Origin: Nocardioides marmotae
GTDB taxonomy: Bacteria; Actinomycetota; Actinomycetes; Propionibacteriales; Nocardioidaceae
Assembly: GCF_013177455.1 (NCBI RefSeq)
Contig: NZ_CP053660.1
Location: forward strand, 2,976,001 to 3,040,000
Direction of reading: 5' to 3'
Length of the DNA: 64,000 nt
Shown here one piece after another: positions 15,677 to 23,893 of the stretch. The notes below the pieces were generated by a model that did no database searches, was not told where the DNA came from, and saw only the letters and a list, made by a program, of their open reading frames with translations. The translations under genes and the position numbers were made by a program. Each line of letters starts with the position of its first letter. Position 1 is the first letter of the stretch.

Positions 15677-16591
15677 TCAGTACTCGCCGGTCATCACGTT
15701 GTGGAGCGGCTCGCCCGCGGCGTACCGGTGGAGCTGGTCGCGGACCAGCCGGTGGGCGCGCGGCCACATCGCGCTGCTCGCGCCGCCGACGTGGGGGCTG
15801 ACCAGCAGGCCGGGGGCGTCCCACAGGGGGCTGTCGGCGGGCAGCGGCTCGGTCTCGGCGACGTCGATCGCCGCGCGGACCCGGCCGGAGTGGAGCGCCG
15901 CGACGAGGTCGTCGGTCACGACCACGGCCCCGCGGGCGACGTTGACCAGCAGCGCGCCCTCCTTCATCCGGGCCAGGAAGTCGGCGTCGACGAGCCCGCG
16001 GGTGGCGGCGGTCAGCGGCACGATCAGCACCACGACGTCGGCGTCGGGCAGCAGCCGGGGCAGCTCGTCGATGCCGTGCACGCCCTCGCGGGCGGTCCGG
16101 GCGACCCGCACGACCTCGACCTCGAAGGGCAGCAGGCGCGCCTCGATGGCCTCCCCGATCGCGCCGTGCCCCACGAGCAGCACCCGCCGGTCGGCCAGCG
16201 CCGGGCGCCAGCCGGGGGTCCACTCGTGGCGGTCCTGGGCGCGGACGAAGTCGGGGATGCCGCGCAGCGAGGCGAGGATCAGCGCGAGGGTCAGCTCGGC
16301 GGTCGAGGTGTCGTGGATGCCGCGCCCGTTGCACAGCGCGACGCCCTCGGGCACCCGCGAGCGGACGTTGTCCACGCCAGCGGAGAGCAGCTGGACGACC
16401 TCGAGGCTGCGCATGCGCGGCAGCACGTCGCCGATCGCCGGCCCCATCTGGTACGGCGGCACGTAGAAGCGCACGTCCTCGACCGAGTCCGGCACCTCCC
16501 GCGTCGGGTCGACGACCTCGTAGCGCAGCCCCTCGGGGGCGTCGCCGAGCTCGGCGGGGTCGAACGGAAGCCAGACGAGTCGGTCGCTCAC
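15677..16591 (-). CDS. D-isomer-specific 2-hydroxyacid dehydrogenase
   Basis: A 304-residue enzyme of the D-2-hydroxyacid dehydrogenase family. The Rossmann motif is LLVGHGAIGEAIEARL. The catalytic Arg lies in LVNVARGAVV, the Glu in AIDVAETEPLP, and the His in LLVSPHVGGASS, the standard R-E-H triad. It would reduce a 2-keto acid to a D-2-hydroxy acid or run the reverse with NAD(P)H. The substrate is not visible; glyoxylate or hydroxypyruvate reductase is a frequent assignment. It is cytoplasmic. Confidence 0.9.
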   Translation of the reverse strand: MSDRLVWLPFDPAELGDAPEGLRYEVVDPTREVPDSVEDVRFYVPPYQMGPAIGDVLPRMRSLEVVQLLSAGVDNVRSRVPEGVALCNGRGIHDTSTAELTLALILASLRGIPDFVRAQDRHEWTPGWRPALADRRVLLVGHGAIGEAIEARLLPFEVEVVRVARTAREGVHGIDELPRLLPDADVVVLIVPLTAATRGLVDADFLARMKEGALLVNVARGAVVVTDDLVAALHSGRVRAAIDVAETEPLPADSPLWDAPGLLVSPHVGGASSAMWPRAHRLVRDQLHRYAAGEPLHNVMTGEY

Positions 16592-16625
16592 ATTGTCGAC
16601 CCTACCGGTAGGGATTGCGTCGGCG

Positions 16626-17894
16626 TCAGCGGCACAGCCGGGCGTGCCACTCCACCGCGCTCGCGTCGGTCAGCGAGGCGACCTGGTCGACGACGACCCG
16701 CAGCCGCGCGGCGTCGTCGGCCGCGGCGGCCCAGTCCTCGGCGAAGGGCCGCTGGAGCGCGTCCGGGCCCCGGTCGACCAACGTCCCCACCAGGTCGGCG
16801 ACCAGCGCGCGCTGGCGCTCCATCAACGCCACCCGGTCCTCAGCCTGCATGACGTAGCGCGCCGCGATGCCCTTGAGCACCGCGATCTCCAGCCGGGTCG
16901 CCTCCGGGACGACCAGGTCGGCGCGGTAGCGGACGAACGGCCCCTCCCCCGCGGCGTACGTCGCGTGCTGCACCGCGCCGCAGAACCGGCCGATCAGGTC
17001 GCTGGTGAGGTTCTTCAGCGCCGCGAGCCCGCGGCGGCTGCCGTCGTAGGGCGTGGCCGGCCAGGACCCCTGCGTCCGCAGGCCGGTGAGCACCTCGTCG
17101 AGCACGTCGTCGGTCGCGTCGGGGACGTACCAGTCGCGGACCGTCTCCCAGACCGCGGCGGTGTCGAGGAGGGTCAGGTCGACCCGGCCGGCGACGATGC
17201 CGTCCTCGATGTCGTGGACGGAGTAGGCCACGTCGTCGGCGAGGTCCATCACCTGCGCCTCGAGGCACTGCCGCTCGCCGACCGCACCGACCCGCATCCA
17301 GTCGAAGACCGGCCGGTCGTCGTCGTAGACGCCGAACTTGCTGACCTCGCGCGGGGAGCCGTCGGCGTGCACGCCGTGCGGCGCCTCGGCCCGGGCGCGC
17401 GGCCAGGGGTACTTCGTGCAGGCGTCCAGCGTGGCCCGGGTGAGGTTGAGCCCCACCGAGGCGCCGTCCGGGCCGAAGGTCTTGGCCTCCAGCCGGGTCA
17501 GCAGCCGCAGCGTCTGGGCGTTGCCCTCGAAGCCGCCGCACGGGGCGCTGAGCTCGGCGAGCACCCGCTCGCCGTTGTGGCCGAACGGCGGGTGGCCGAG
17601 GTCGTGGGCCAGCGCGGCGGTCTCGGCGATGTCGGGCTGGCTGCCCAGCGCGCGGGAGAGGTCGCGCGCGACCTGGGCCACCTCGAGGCTGTGGGTCAGC
17701 CGGTTGCGGACGAAGTCGTCGGTCTGCGGGCCGACGACCTGGGTCTTCGCCGCCAGCCGCCGGGAGGCGGCCGCGTGCACCAGGCGGGCGCGGTCGCGCT
17801 CGAAGGCGGTGCGCTCGGGGGCGTCGACACGCTTGGGCGGCTCGGGGACGATCCGCTCCCGCGCGGCGGCGTCGTACAGCTCTTCGGTGCTCAT
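16626..17894 (-). CDS. dgt: Deoxyguanosinetriphosphate triphosphohydrolase
   Basis: A 422-residue HD-domain enzyme. The N-terminal RNRLTHSLEVAQVARDLS and the HD motif LAHDLGHPPFGHNGERVL identify the dGTPase family, which converts dNTPs to nucleosides and triphosphate. A later VMDLADDVAYSVHDIEDG supplies another metal-ligand region. dgt next to dnaG and dus is a usual actinobacterial order. The start ATG at 17894 is followed by the expected MSTEELYDAAARERIV. Confidence 0.93.
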   Translation of the reverse strand: MSTEELYDAAARERIVPEPPKRVDAPERTAFERDRARLVHAAASRRLAAKTQVVGPQTDDFVRNRLTHSLEVAQVARDLSRALGSQPDIAETAALAHDLGHPPFGHNGERVLAELSAPCGGFEGNAQTLRLLTRLEAKTFGPDGASVGLNLTRATLDACTKYPWPRARAEAPHGVHADGSPREVSKFGVYDDDRPVFDWMRVGAVGERQCLEAQVMDLADDVAYSVHDIEDGIVAGRVDLTLLDTAAVWETVRDWYVPDATDDVLDEVLTGLRTQGSWPATPYDGSRRGLAALKNLTSDLIGRFCGAVQHATYAAGEGPFVRYRADLVVPEATRLEIAVLKGIAARYVMQAEDRVALMERQRALVADLVGTLVDRGPDALQRPFAEDWAAAADDAARLRVVVDQVASLTDASAVEWHARLCR

Positions 17895-17936
17895 GGCGGA
17901 GGCGAGCCTAGAGGGACCCGCCCCCGGCCCGAGCGC

Positions 17937-18845
17937 TCAGTACGTCGTGACGTGGACGTGGTCGTAGTGGTTGGCCGTGGTGGAGCCGCGGTCCTCCATC
18001 GCGCGCCAGCCCTCGCCGGCACGCTCGACCGACCAGATCTTCTGGGCGTAGATGAGGTAGGAGACACCGAGCGCGGCGTGGTTGGCGCGGACGAACTCCG
18101 CGACCTCCCAGCCGCGGTCGCCGCTGACCATGATGTCGACCGCGAGGCCCTGGGAGTGCTCCCCGTCGCCGCGGAAGGTGCCGTACGTCGAGATCTCGGG
18201 GAAGGCCGCGCAGACGGCCTCGTGCACCTTGACCACGTTGGGGCTCACGCCGGAGGCGACCGAGGTCCCGTTGGTGCAGGCGGCGCCGAGCTGCGGCTCG
18301 GTGGCCGCATCCTCCGAGCCGGCCTCGGTCTCGGCCTCCTCGGTCTCGGGCTTCTCGGCGACCAGGTAGCCCCGGCTCACCCAGCGCGCGGTGCCGTCGA
18401 CGACGATCTCCTCGCGGCCGAAGAGGGTACGACCGGTGACCAGCACCTTCTCCAGGGCGTCGACCTGGCCGACGTTGTCGGCCGCCTCGCCCGGCGCGTC
18501 CCAGAGGTTCAGCGTGGTGGTGGTCCACTTCCGGGTGTCGGCCTGGGCGACCGCGCGGCGGACGGCGGGGGCGGCGGTGATCCGCTCGACCTTCGTGGGC
18601 TTGCGCTCGATCCGGTCCGAGGAGCGGGAGACGACCGGCTGGCGCTCGAACTGGGTGTCGATCGACGGGCTGGGGGTGCTCGCCTCACGTGCCGTCGCGG
18701 CCACCAGCTCGGCGGACGAGGGGGTCGCGGCGACACCGAGGGTGACGGCGCCGACGGTCGCGAGGAGCGCGACGGGTGCGGCCACGAGGGCGGCACGGGG
18801 CTTGCGGCGGGCATTGGCGTCCCGCTTGTGGCGGTGGTCTGCCAC
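17937..18845 (-). CDS. Secreted SH3-domain protein with M15-like C-terminal domain
   Basis: A 302-residue exported protein. A basic start (HRHKRDANARRKPR) precedes a hydrophobic segment (AALVAAPVALLATVGAVTL). The middle carries an SH3-like domain (TTTLNLWDAPGEAADNVGQV, WVSRGYLV), then a Glu-rich linker. The last 110 residues resemble the ARB_07466-like/M15 fold, with GEHSQGLAVDIM and the terminal HYDHVHVTTY giving His-x(6)-Asp and His-x-His zinc-ligand patterns of D,D-carboxypeptidase-like domains. A cell-wall peptidase or binding role is likely. It has a 131-bp upstream region with no gene. I checked that leader for a c-di-AMP riboswitch and did not find one. Confidence 0.83.
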   Translation of the reverse strand: MADHRHKRDANARRKPRAALVAAPVALLATVGAVTLGVAATPSSAELVAATAREASTPSPSIDTQFERQPVVSRSSDRIERKPTKVERITAAPAVRRAVAQADTRKWTTTTLNLWDAPGEAADNVGQVDALEKVLVTGRTLFGREEIVVDGTARWVSRGYLVAEKPETEEAETEAGSEDAATEPQLGAACTNGTSVASGVSPNVVKVHEAVCAAFPEISTYGTFRGDGEHSQGLAVDIMVSGDRGWEVAEFVRANHAALGVSYLIYAQKIWSVERAGEGWRAMEDRGSTTANHYDHVHVTTY

Positions 18846-18976
18846 AGCGTTGATCCTTTGCAGTTGCTGGCATGGGACGGCCGGTCAGCTTCGTCGCTGG
18901 ACCGGCGCGGTCCCACCGTGGCACACCTCCGCCGATCTCCGTGAAAGATCAACGGTAAAAACTGCTGTGCGTCGTC
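18846..18976 (-). promoter_or_regulatory. Leader/promoter region of the SH3-M15-like gene
   Basis: These 131 bp between the dus stop and the leftward wall-protein start are more AT-rich than the surroundings, with GTTTTTACCGTTGATC on the minus strand as the likeliest core promoter area. No ORF, terminator or recognisable riboswitch could be read. Confidence 0.4.
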
Positions 18977-20122
18977 TCACCCACCGGTCGCGCTGTCGGC
19001 GTCCTCGGGAGCCACGCACCCCAGTCCGTCGGTCTCGTCGAGCCAGCCCTCGGGCAGCACGACCTTGCTCCGCGGGGAGCCCTGGCGACCGCGCGGCGCG
19101 CCCAGCTCCGAGGCGGGGAACGGCTCGTCGGGGTCGAGGTCGGCCAGCAGCGCGTCGAGCGCCGCGAGGCTGTCGACCAGGCCGAGCGAGCGCCGCATCT
19201 GGCCGCCCGCGGCGAAGCCCTTGAGGTACCACGAGACGTGCTTGCGGAACTCCTTGCAGCCCCGCTCCTCCCCCATGTGCTGGCACAGGAGCTCGGCGTG
19301 CCGGCGCATCATCGCCGCCACCTCGCCCAGCCGGGGCAGGGTCGCGACCTGCTCGCCGCCGAAGGCCGCCGCGAGGTCGCGGAAGAGCCACGGTCGGCCC
19401 AGGCAGCCGCGCCCGACGACGACGCCTGCGGCGCCGGTCTGCTCGACCATGCGCACCGCGTCGGCGGCCTCCCAGATGTCGCCGTTGCCGAGCACCGGGA
19501 TGTCGACGGCGGCGACCAGCTCGCCGATGGCGTCCCAGTCGGCCTCACCGGAGTAGGCCTGCGCGACGGTGCGGCCGTGCAGCGCGATCGCCGCGACGCC
19601 CGTCTCCTGGGCGATCCGGCCGGCGTCGAGGTAGGTCAGGTGGTCCGCGTCGATGCCCTTGCGGGTCTTCATCGTGACCGGCACGTCGTACGGCGCCGCG
19701 GCCGCGACCGCGTGCTCGAGGATCCGGCCGAGGAGGCCGCGCTTCCAGGGCAGCGCCCCGCCGCCGCCCTTGCGGGTGACCTTGGGGACCGGGCAGCCGA
19801 AGTTGAGGTCGATGTGGGCGACGCCGTACTCCGCGCAGAGGATCTCCGCGGCCTTGCCGACGTAGACCGGGTCGGTGCCGTAGAGCTGGACCGAGCGGGT
19901 GGTCTCGAGCTCGTCGAAGACCAGCATGTCGCGGGTGTGCTGGTCGCCCTCGACCAGCCCGCGGCTGGTGATCATCTCGCAGACGTAGAGGCCGGCGCCC
20001 TGCTCGGCGCAGAGCCGGCGGTACGCCGCGTTGGTGATGCCCGCCATCGGCGCGAGCACCACGGGGGTCTCCACGCGCAGCGACCCGAGGGTCAGCGAGG
20101 TGGGCAAGGTCATGCCGGCCAT
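18977..20122 (-). CDS. dusB: tRNA-dihydrouridine synthase
   Basis: A 381-residue flavoenzyme. The FMN barrel starts VVLAPMAGITNAAYRRLCAE. The catalytic Cys lies in DLNFGCPVPKVTRKGGGGAL, and the later LGNGDIWEAADA and GVVVGRGCLGRPW are Dus signatures. It reduces uridines in the D-loop of tRNAs using NADPH. The DusB-type annotation is by actinobacterial convention; subfamily position preference is not proven here. Two in-frame ATGs (20122 and 20113) are possible and neither has a strong Shine-Dalgarno. Confidence 0.94.
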   Translation of the reverse strand: MAGMTLPTSLTLGSLRVETPVVLAPMAGITNAAYRRLCAEQGAGLYVCEMITSRGLVEGDQHTRDMLVFDELETTRSVQLYGTDPVYVGKAAEILCAEYGVAHIDLNFGCPVPKVTRKGGGGALPWKRGLLGRILEHAVAAAAPYDVPVTMKTRKGIDADHLTYLDAGRIAQETGVAAIALHGRTVAQAYSGEADWDAIGELVAAVDIPVLGNGDIWEAADAVRMVEQTGAAGVVVGRGCLGRPWLFRDLAAAFGGEQVATLPRLGEVAAMMRRHAELLCQHMGEERGCKEFRKHVSWYLKGFAAGGQMRRSLGLVDSLAALDALLADLDPDEPFPASELGAPRGRQGSPRSKVVLPEGWLDETDGLGCVAPEDADSATGG

Positions 20123-20150
20123 TGTCCGGCGGCCCGGCGGGCCGACCCAA

Positions 20151-20215
20151 ATCCGGCCAGATCCGACCCAGATCCGGCTCGGATCCGGCTCAGATCCGGC
20201 TCAGATCCGGCTCAG
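20151..20215. repeat. Six tandem 11-bp units
   Basis: A head-to-tail array of ATCCGGCTCAG-type units. The first three are degenerate (10, 11 and 11 bp) and the last three (20183-20215) identical. It lies just 5' of dus and runs into the stop codon of the leftward gene at 20212. The regular decay from left to right suggests growth by slippage. Confidence 0.82.
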
Positions 20216-21255
20216 CGCAGGACGGTCCCCTGCACCGCGAAGCCCCACTCGCGGCGGTAGCGGCTGGCCCGGGCGCAGTCCGCGCCGCCCGCGGCCGCGT
20301 CGACCAGGCACCGGACGAGCACGTAGCCGCGGCCGGGCACCCCCGAGAGGTAGACGAGGCCGCCGCGGTCCTTCTCGAACCAGACCTGGTCGCCGACCTG
20401 GTGGGTCAGCCGCCGCGTCGCGAGCAGCCGGCCGTCGTCCACACGACGTACCTGCAGGTCCTCGTGGCGGGTGGTCGGGGTGGGGGCGACGCCGGCCACG
20501 AGGGTGCCGTCGGCGGAGATCGCGCTCGGCACGAACGCCGCGTCCCAGGCGGGGGTGGCCGGCGCGCGGAGCGAGGTCGGCCCGTAGCGCCCCTCGGCGG
20601 TCTCGACCATCGCGAGGTCGTGCTTCGGGGCCACGACCGCGCTGTGCACGTCGACGCAGGTCAGCGACTCCTCGGTGTCATCCACCGGCTCGGGCGGGAC
20701 CCAGGTGCAGGTCCGCCCCGGCAGCGCGATCCGCACGCCGCCGCCGTCCCAGCGCAGCGCCGTGCCGACCTCGCCGGGAAGCCGCAGCCGGGCCACCACC
20801 TCGCCGAGGGCCTCACCGGTGAGGGACAGCACCACGCCGACCGCTCCGCCGTCGCGGTCCCTCGTCCACCGCAGCACGCGGTAGGGGTGGAAGGACTGCA
20901 GGAAGTACGTCCCGTTCTCCCGGTCCCAGGCCCGCGCGACCTCCCGCGCGCCGCCGCTGCCGCCGACGGCGTACAACCGCACCGAGGTCTGCCGCTGCTG
21001 GGCCACCAGCCACCCGAGGTTCGACGGCCCGACCAGCCGGAGGGAGTACGCCGGGTCCCGCGGCACCCCGATCCGCCGCTCCTTGCCGCTGCGCAGGTGG
21101 AGCAGCGCGGCGCCGCGCGGCTGGGCGAGCCGCTCGACCCACGCGAGGTCGGCGTCGGGGCCGCGCGCCAGGTCGTCGTCGGGGCCGGCGACCGCGGGAG
21201 CGGCCGGCAGGAGCAGGGCGAGGCCCACCAGGGCGAGCAGGACGGTCTTCCTCAT
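20212..21255 (-). CDS. Secreted hypothetical protein (probable beta-propeller)
   Basis: A 347-residue protein with a signal peptide (MRKTVLLALVGLALLLPAAP, AVAG cleavage). The remainder has regularly spaced beta-strand segments ending in W-Y-R-like motifs (RLVGPSNLGWLVAQQRQTSV, FLQSFHPYRVLRWTRDRDGG, DQVWFEKDRGGLVYLSG) that suggest a propeller or similar exoprotein. I do not recognise the family. Two Cys pairs near the middle and end (RTCTW, LTCVD; VRCLVD, ADCAR) could form disulphides. The stop codon lies in the last unit of the 11-bp repeat array. Confidence 0.7.
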   Translation of the reverse strand: MRKTVLLALVGLALLLPAAPAVAGPDDDLARGPDADLAWVERLAQPRGAALLHLRSGKERRIGVPRDPAYSLRLVGPSNLGWLVAQQRQTSVRLYAVGGSGGAREVARAWDRENGTYFLQSFHPYRVLRWTRDRDGGAVGVVLSLTGEALGEVVARLRLPGEVGTALRWDGGGVRIALPGRTCTWVPPEPVDDTEESLTCVDVHSAVVAPKHDLAMVETAEGRYGPTSLRAPATPAWDAAFVPSAISADGTLVAGVAPTPTTRHEDLQVRRVDDGRLLATRRLTHQVGDQVWFEKDRGGLVYLSGVPGRGYVLVRCLVDAAAGGADCARASRYRREWGFAVQGTVLR

Positions 21256-21287
21256 GCCCGGTCCGACGCTCGCGGCGCCGGGAAGGT

Positions 21288-21995
21288 TCAGCCCTGCTTG
21301 CGGTTCTTCCCGCCCTTGCCCTTGCCCTTCTTGCCGTTGCCCGGCTTCTTCACCTTCTCGACCGGGCCGGTCCAGGTGATCGGGGCGAACTCCTGGGTCG
21401 GGCGGAAGCTCACCGCTGTCAGCTCGCCCTTGTCCGGGGCGAGGTAGACCAGGCAGACCTTCGTCTTCTTGCCGGGGCCGAACTTCTTGGGCAGCGGCGT
21501 GCTGGGGCAGGGGTCGAAGCGGCTCGCGAACGAGGAGGACTCGACCAGGGTGTTGCGGCCGTCGACGATGTAGAGCGGGACCCGGCGGCCGCCGAGGTTG
21601 GTCTCGCCCTCGTTGGCGACGGTGACGCGCACGAAGTAGGGGGTGGCCTTCTTGGTCGCGGCGTCGAGCTGCCAGCCGCGGAAGGACTCCTTGAAGGAGG
21701 TCTTCTCGATCCGGTCGACCCGGATCGAGAGCACGCCGACCTGGTCCTGCCGCGGCTCGTAGGCCACGGTCGCGGTCTCCCCCACCTCGAGCTCGCTGCC
21801 CTGCGGGGTCAGCTCGACGCCCTCGGGCACCGGGAGGTACGGCGTGGCGCTGGCCGACGCCGTGCCCGCGCTGCTCGTCGGCGACCCGCTGCCCTCCGCC
21901 GACGGGTCGTCGGAGTCGTCGGAGCAGGCGGTGAGCAGCAGGCTGCCGGCCAGGAGGCCGGCGAGCGCCGCGCGGGCGGGGCGGGACGGACGCAT
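21288..21995 (-). CDS. Lipoprotein with a DUF4352-like domain
   Basis: A 235-residue lipoprotein. The signal ends in a good lipobox (GLLAGSLLLTACSDDS). A Ser/Pro/Ala linker follows, then a beta-sandwich core (VGETATVAYEPRQDQVGVLS, YFVRVTVANEGETNLGGRRV) like the DUF4352/telomeric-repeat-binding-type Ig domain of actinobacterial lipoproteins. The tail is Lys/Gly-rich. I start it at ATG 21995 because the lipobox then sits at about residue 25. The longer frame to 22052 overlaps glyS. Confidence 0.82.
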   Translation of the reverse strand: MRPSRPARAALAGLLAGSLLLTACSDDSDDPSAEGSGSPTSSAGTASASATPYLPVPEGVELTPQGSELEVGETATVAYEPRQDQVGVLSIRVDRIEKTSFKESFRGWQLDAATKKATPYFVRVTVANEGETNLGGRRVPLYIVDGRNTLVESSSFASRFDPCPSTPLPKKFGPGKKTKVCLVYLAPDKGELTAVSFRPTQEFAPITWTGPVEKVKKPGNGKKGKGKGGKNRKQG

Positions 21996-22021
21996 CCCTC
22001 GATTGTGCACGCCGGGGCTGG

Positions 22022-23422
22022 TCAGCACCCGACGAATCGCTGCGCGAACCAACCCGTGACCTGGTCCAGGCCGACGCGCTCCTGCTCCATGGTGTCGCGG
22101 GAGCGGACCGTGACGGCCTGGTCCTCGAGGGTGTCGAAGTCGACGGTGACGCAGTACGGCGTACCGATCTCGTCCTGGCGGCGGTAGCGGCGGCCGATGG
22201 CGCCGGAGTCGTCGAAGTCGACGTTCCAGCCCGCGGTGCGCAGCTCCATGGCCAGGTCCTTGGCCTTCGGGGAGAGGTCGGCGTTGCGGCTCAGCGGCAG
22301 CACCGCGACCTTGACCGGGGCCAGCCGCGGGTCGAGGCGCAGCACGGTGCGCTTGTCGACGCCGCCCTTGGTGTTGGGCGCCTCGTCCTCGGTGTAGGCG
22401 TCGACGAGGAAGGTCATCAGGCTGCGCGAGAGGCCGGCTGCCGGCTCGATGACGTAGGGCGTGTAGCGCTCGTTGTTGGCCTGGTCGAAGTAGGAGAGGT
22501 CCTGGCCGGAGTGCTGGGCGTGGGTGGAGAGGTCGAAGTCGGTGCGGTTCGCGATGCCCTCGAGCTCACCCCACTCCGAGCCGGTGAAGCCGAAGCGGTA
22601 CTCGATGTCCACGGTGCGCTTGGAGTAGTGGCTGAGCTTCTCATTGGCGTGCTCGTAGTGGCGCAGGTTGTCGGGGTTGATCCCGAGGTCGGTGTACCAC
22701 TGCGTGCGCTGGTCGATCCAGTACTGGTGCCACTCCTCGTCCTCGCCCGGCTTGACGAAGAACTCCATCTCCATCTGCTCGAACTCGCGGGTGCGGAAGA
22801 TGAAGTTGCCCGGGGTGATCTCGTTGCGGAAGCTCTTGCCGATCTGGGCGATGCCGAACGGGGGCTTCTGGCGGCTGGAGGTCACCACGTTGGCGAAGTT
22901 CACGAAGATGCCCTGCGCGGTCTCGGGGCGCAGGTAGTGCAGGCCGGTCTCGTCCTCGGTGACGCCGAGGTAGGTCTTGAGCATCCCGGAGAACTGGCGG
23001 GGCTCGGTCCACGCGCCGCGGGTGCCGCAGTTGGTGCAGGCGACCTCCTTGAGGTCGACGGTGTCGGGGTCCTCGATGCCCTTCTTCTCCGCGTACGCCT
23101 CCTGGAGGTGGTCGTAGCGGAAGCGCTTGTGGCAGGACTGGCACTCGGTCAGCGGGTCGTTGAAGGTGTCGACGTGGCCGCTGGCCTCCCAGACCTGCCG
23201 CGGCAGGATGATGCTGGAGTCGAGGCCCACGACGTCCTCGCGCATGGTGACCATCGACTTCCACCACTGGCGCTTGATGTTCTCCTTCAGCTCCACGCCG
23301 AGCGGGCCGTAGTCCCACGCGGAGCGCGTGCCGCCGTAGATCTCGCCGCACGGGTAGACGAAACCTCGCCGCTTGGCGAGGGAGACGACGTGGTCGACGG
23401 TCGTTGCGGGCGGCTTGGCCAC
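22022..23422 (-). CDS. glyS: Glycine-tRNA ligase
   Basis: A 466-residue class II alpha2-type glycyl-tRNA synthetase. It has a class II motif 2/3 region ([20 protein letters not shown] and [11 protein letters not shown]), a typical Gly-specific stretch ([20 protein letters not shown]) and a zinc-ribbon-like Cys pair ([16 protein letters not shown]). It charges tRNA-Gly with glycine. The C-terminal anticodon-binding domain ([20 protein letters not shown]) is intact. It has its own upstream gap (23423-23495) with no other gene. Confidence 0.96.
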   Translation of the reverse strand: MAKPPATTVDHVVSLAKRRGFVYPCGEIYGGTRSAWDYGPLGVELKENIKRQWWKSMVTMREDVVGLDSSIILPRQVWEASGHVDTFNDPLTECQSCHKRFRYDHLQEAYAEKKGIEDPDTVDLKEVACTNCGTRGAWTEPRQFSGMLKTYLGVTEDETGLHYLRPETAQGIFVNFANVVTSSRQKPPFGIAQIGKSFRNEITPGNFIFRTREFEQMEMEFFVKPGEDEEWHQYWIDQRTQWYTDLGINPDNLRHYEHANEKLSHYSKRTVDIEYRFGFTGSEWGELEGIANRTDFDLSTHAQHSGQDLSYFDQANNERYTPYVIEPAAGLSRSLMTFLVDAYTEDEAPNTKGGVDKRTVLRLDPRLAPVKVAVLPLSRNADLSPKAKDLAMELRTAGWNVDFDDSGAIGRRYRRQDEIGTPYCVTVDFDTLEDQAVTVRSRDTMEQERVGLDQVTGWFAQRFVGC

Positions 23423-23495
23423 GGGGTGAACCTCTCAGGGGAACTGCTGGTGCAGGGTGTCTCGGATGGATCGGATGGCTCGGTCGAGCGAACGG

Positions 23496-23816
23496 TCAGC
23501 CTAGCGAGCGTGGCACCCCGGTGTTGAGCACGGCCCCCGGGTCCACCGGCTCGTAGGCGCTCGGCTCGTCGAGGGCGCGGCTGAGCACCGGCACGGCGTC
23601 CATCTTCACCTCGTACGACGACAGCGCGCGGCGGTAGGCGCCGATGTTCGCCCAGGTGGTGGTGAGCACCCACAGGGTCGGGTCGTCGACGTTGCGGCCG
23701 ATCCGGCCGGCGACGTACCCCGGCCGCGCGGCGAGCGCCGCGTGCGCCCGCTCCAGGTCGGCGCGGAACCTCTCGCCGTCGTCCTCGGGCACGCGGAACC
23801 TGTTGACCACCAGCAC
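23496..23816 (-). CDS. Antibiotic-biosynthesis-monooxygenase-fold protein
   Basis: A 106-residue protein of the dimeric alpha/beta-barrel (ABM) fold, with the opening VLVVNRFRVPEDDGERFRAD, the central RPGYVAGRIGRNVDDPTLWV and the Trp-containing strand TTWANIGAYRRALS. Members include heme-degrading and quinol monooxygenases; many remain unassigned. The GTG at 23816 is the start that fits the fold; the frame extends upstream through unrelated Arg-rich sequence to 24020 that is antisense to znuA. It is divergent from the zinc operon and shares its 76-bp promoter region, so a Zur effect on it is possible (inference). Confidence 0.75.
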   Translation of the reverse strand: MLVVNRFRVPEDDGERFRADLERAHAALAARPGYVAGRIGRNVDDPTLWVLTTTWANIGAYRRALSSYEVKMDAVPVLSRALDEPSAYEPVDPGAVLNTGVPRSLG

Positions 23817-23855
23817 GGGGGCGAGCCTAGTGAGCCAGGACCCCCGAGATACGAT

Positions 23856-23884
23856 TTGACAACCATTCTCAATCGAACTGAGAA
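23856..23884 (+). promoter_or_regulatory. Probable zinc-operon promoter (leaderless)
   Basis: TTGACA at 23856-23861 is an exact -35. A -10-like TGAGAA lies 17 bp downstream at 23879-23884. Transcription would then start at or next to the ATG at 23893. No Shine-Dalgarno precedes that ATG, which agrees with a leaderless message. Confidence 0.55.
23857..23871 (+). promoter_or_regulatory. Zur box 1 (degenerate)
   Basis: TGACAACCATTCTCA matches the second, perfect box at 13 of 15 positions. It overlaps the -35 of the zinc operon. The centre-to-centre distance to the second box is 22 bp, about two helical turns, so two Zur dimers could bind one DNA face. Confidence 0.72.
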
Positions 23885-23893
23885 TCATTCTCA
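23879..23893 (+). promoter_or_regulatory. Zur box 2 (perfect palindrome)
   Basis: TGAGAATCATTCTCA is a perfect 7-1-7 palindrome and fits the actinobacterial Zur consensus of TGA-N-AAT-N-ATT-N-TCA type. Its last base is the A of the znuA ATG. Bound Zur would cover the -10 and the start site and block transcription when zinc is sufficient. Confidence 0.88.

Noticed and set aside
18846..18976. c-di-AMP (ydaO-type) riboswitch before a wall-hydrolase-like gene
   Set aside because: The gene type and leader length are suggestive, but I could not find the conserved core motifs; claiming it would be a guess.
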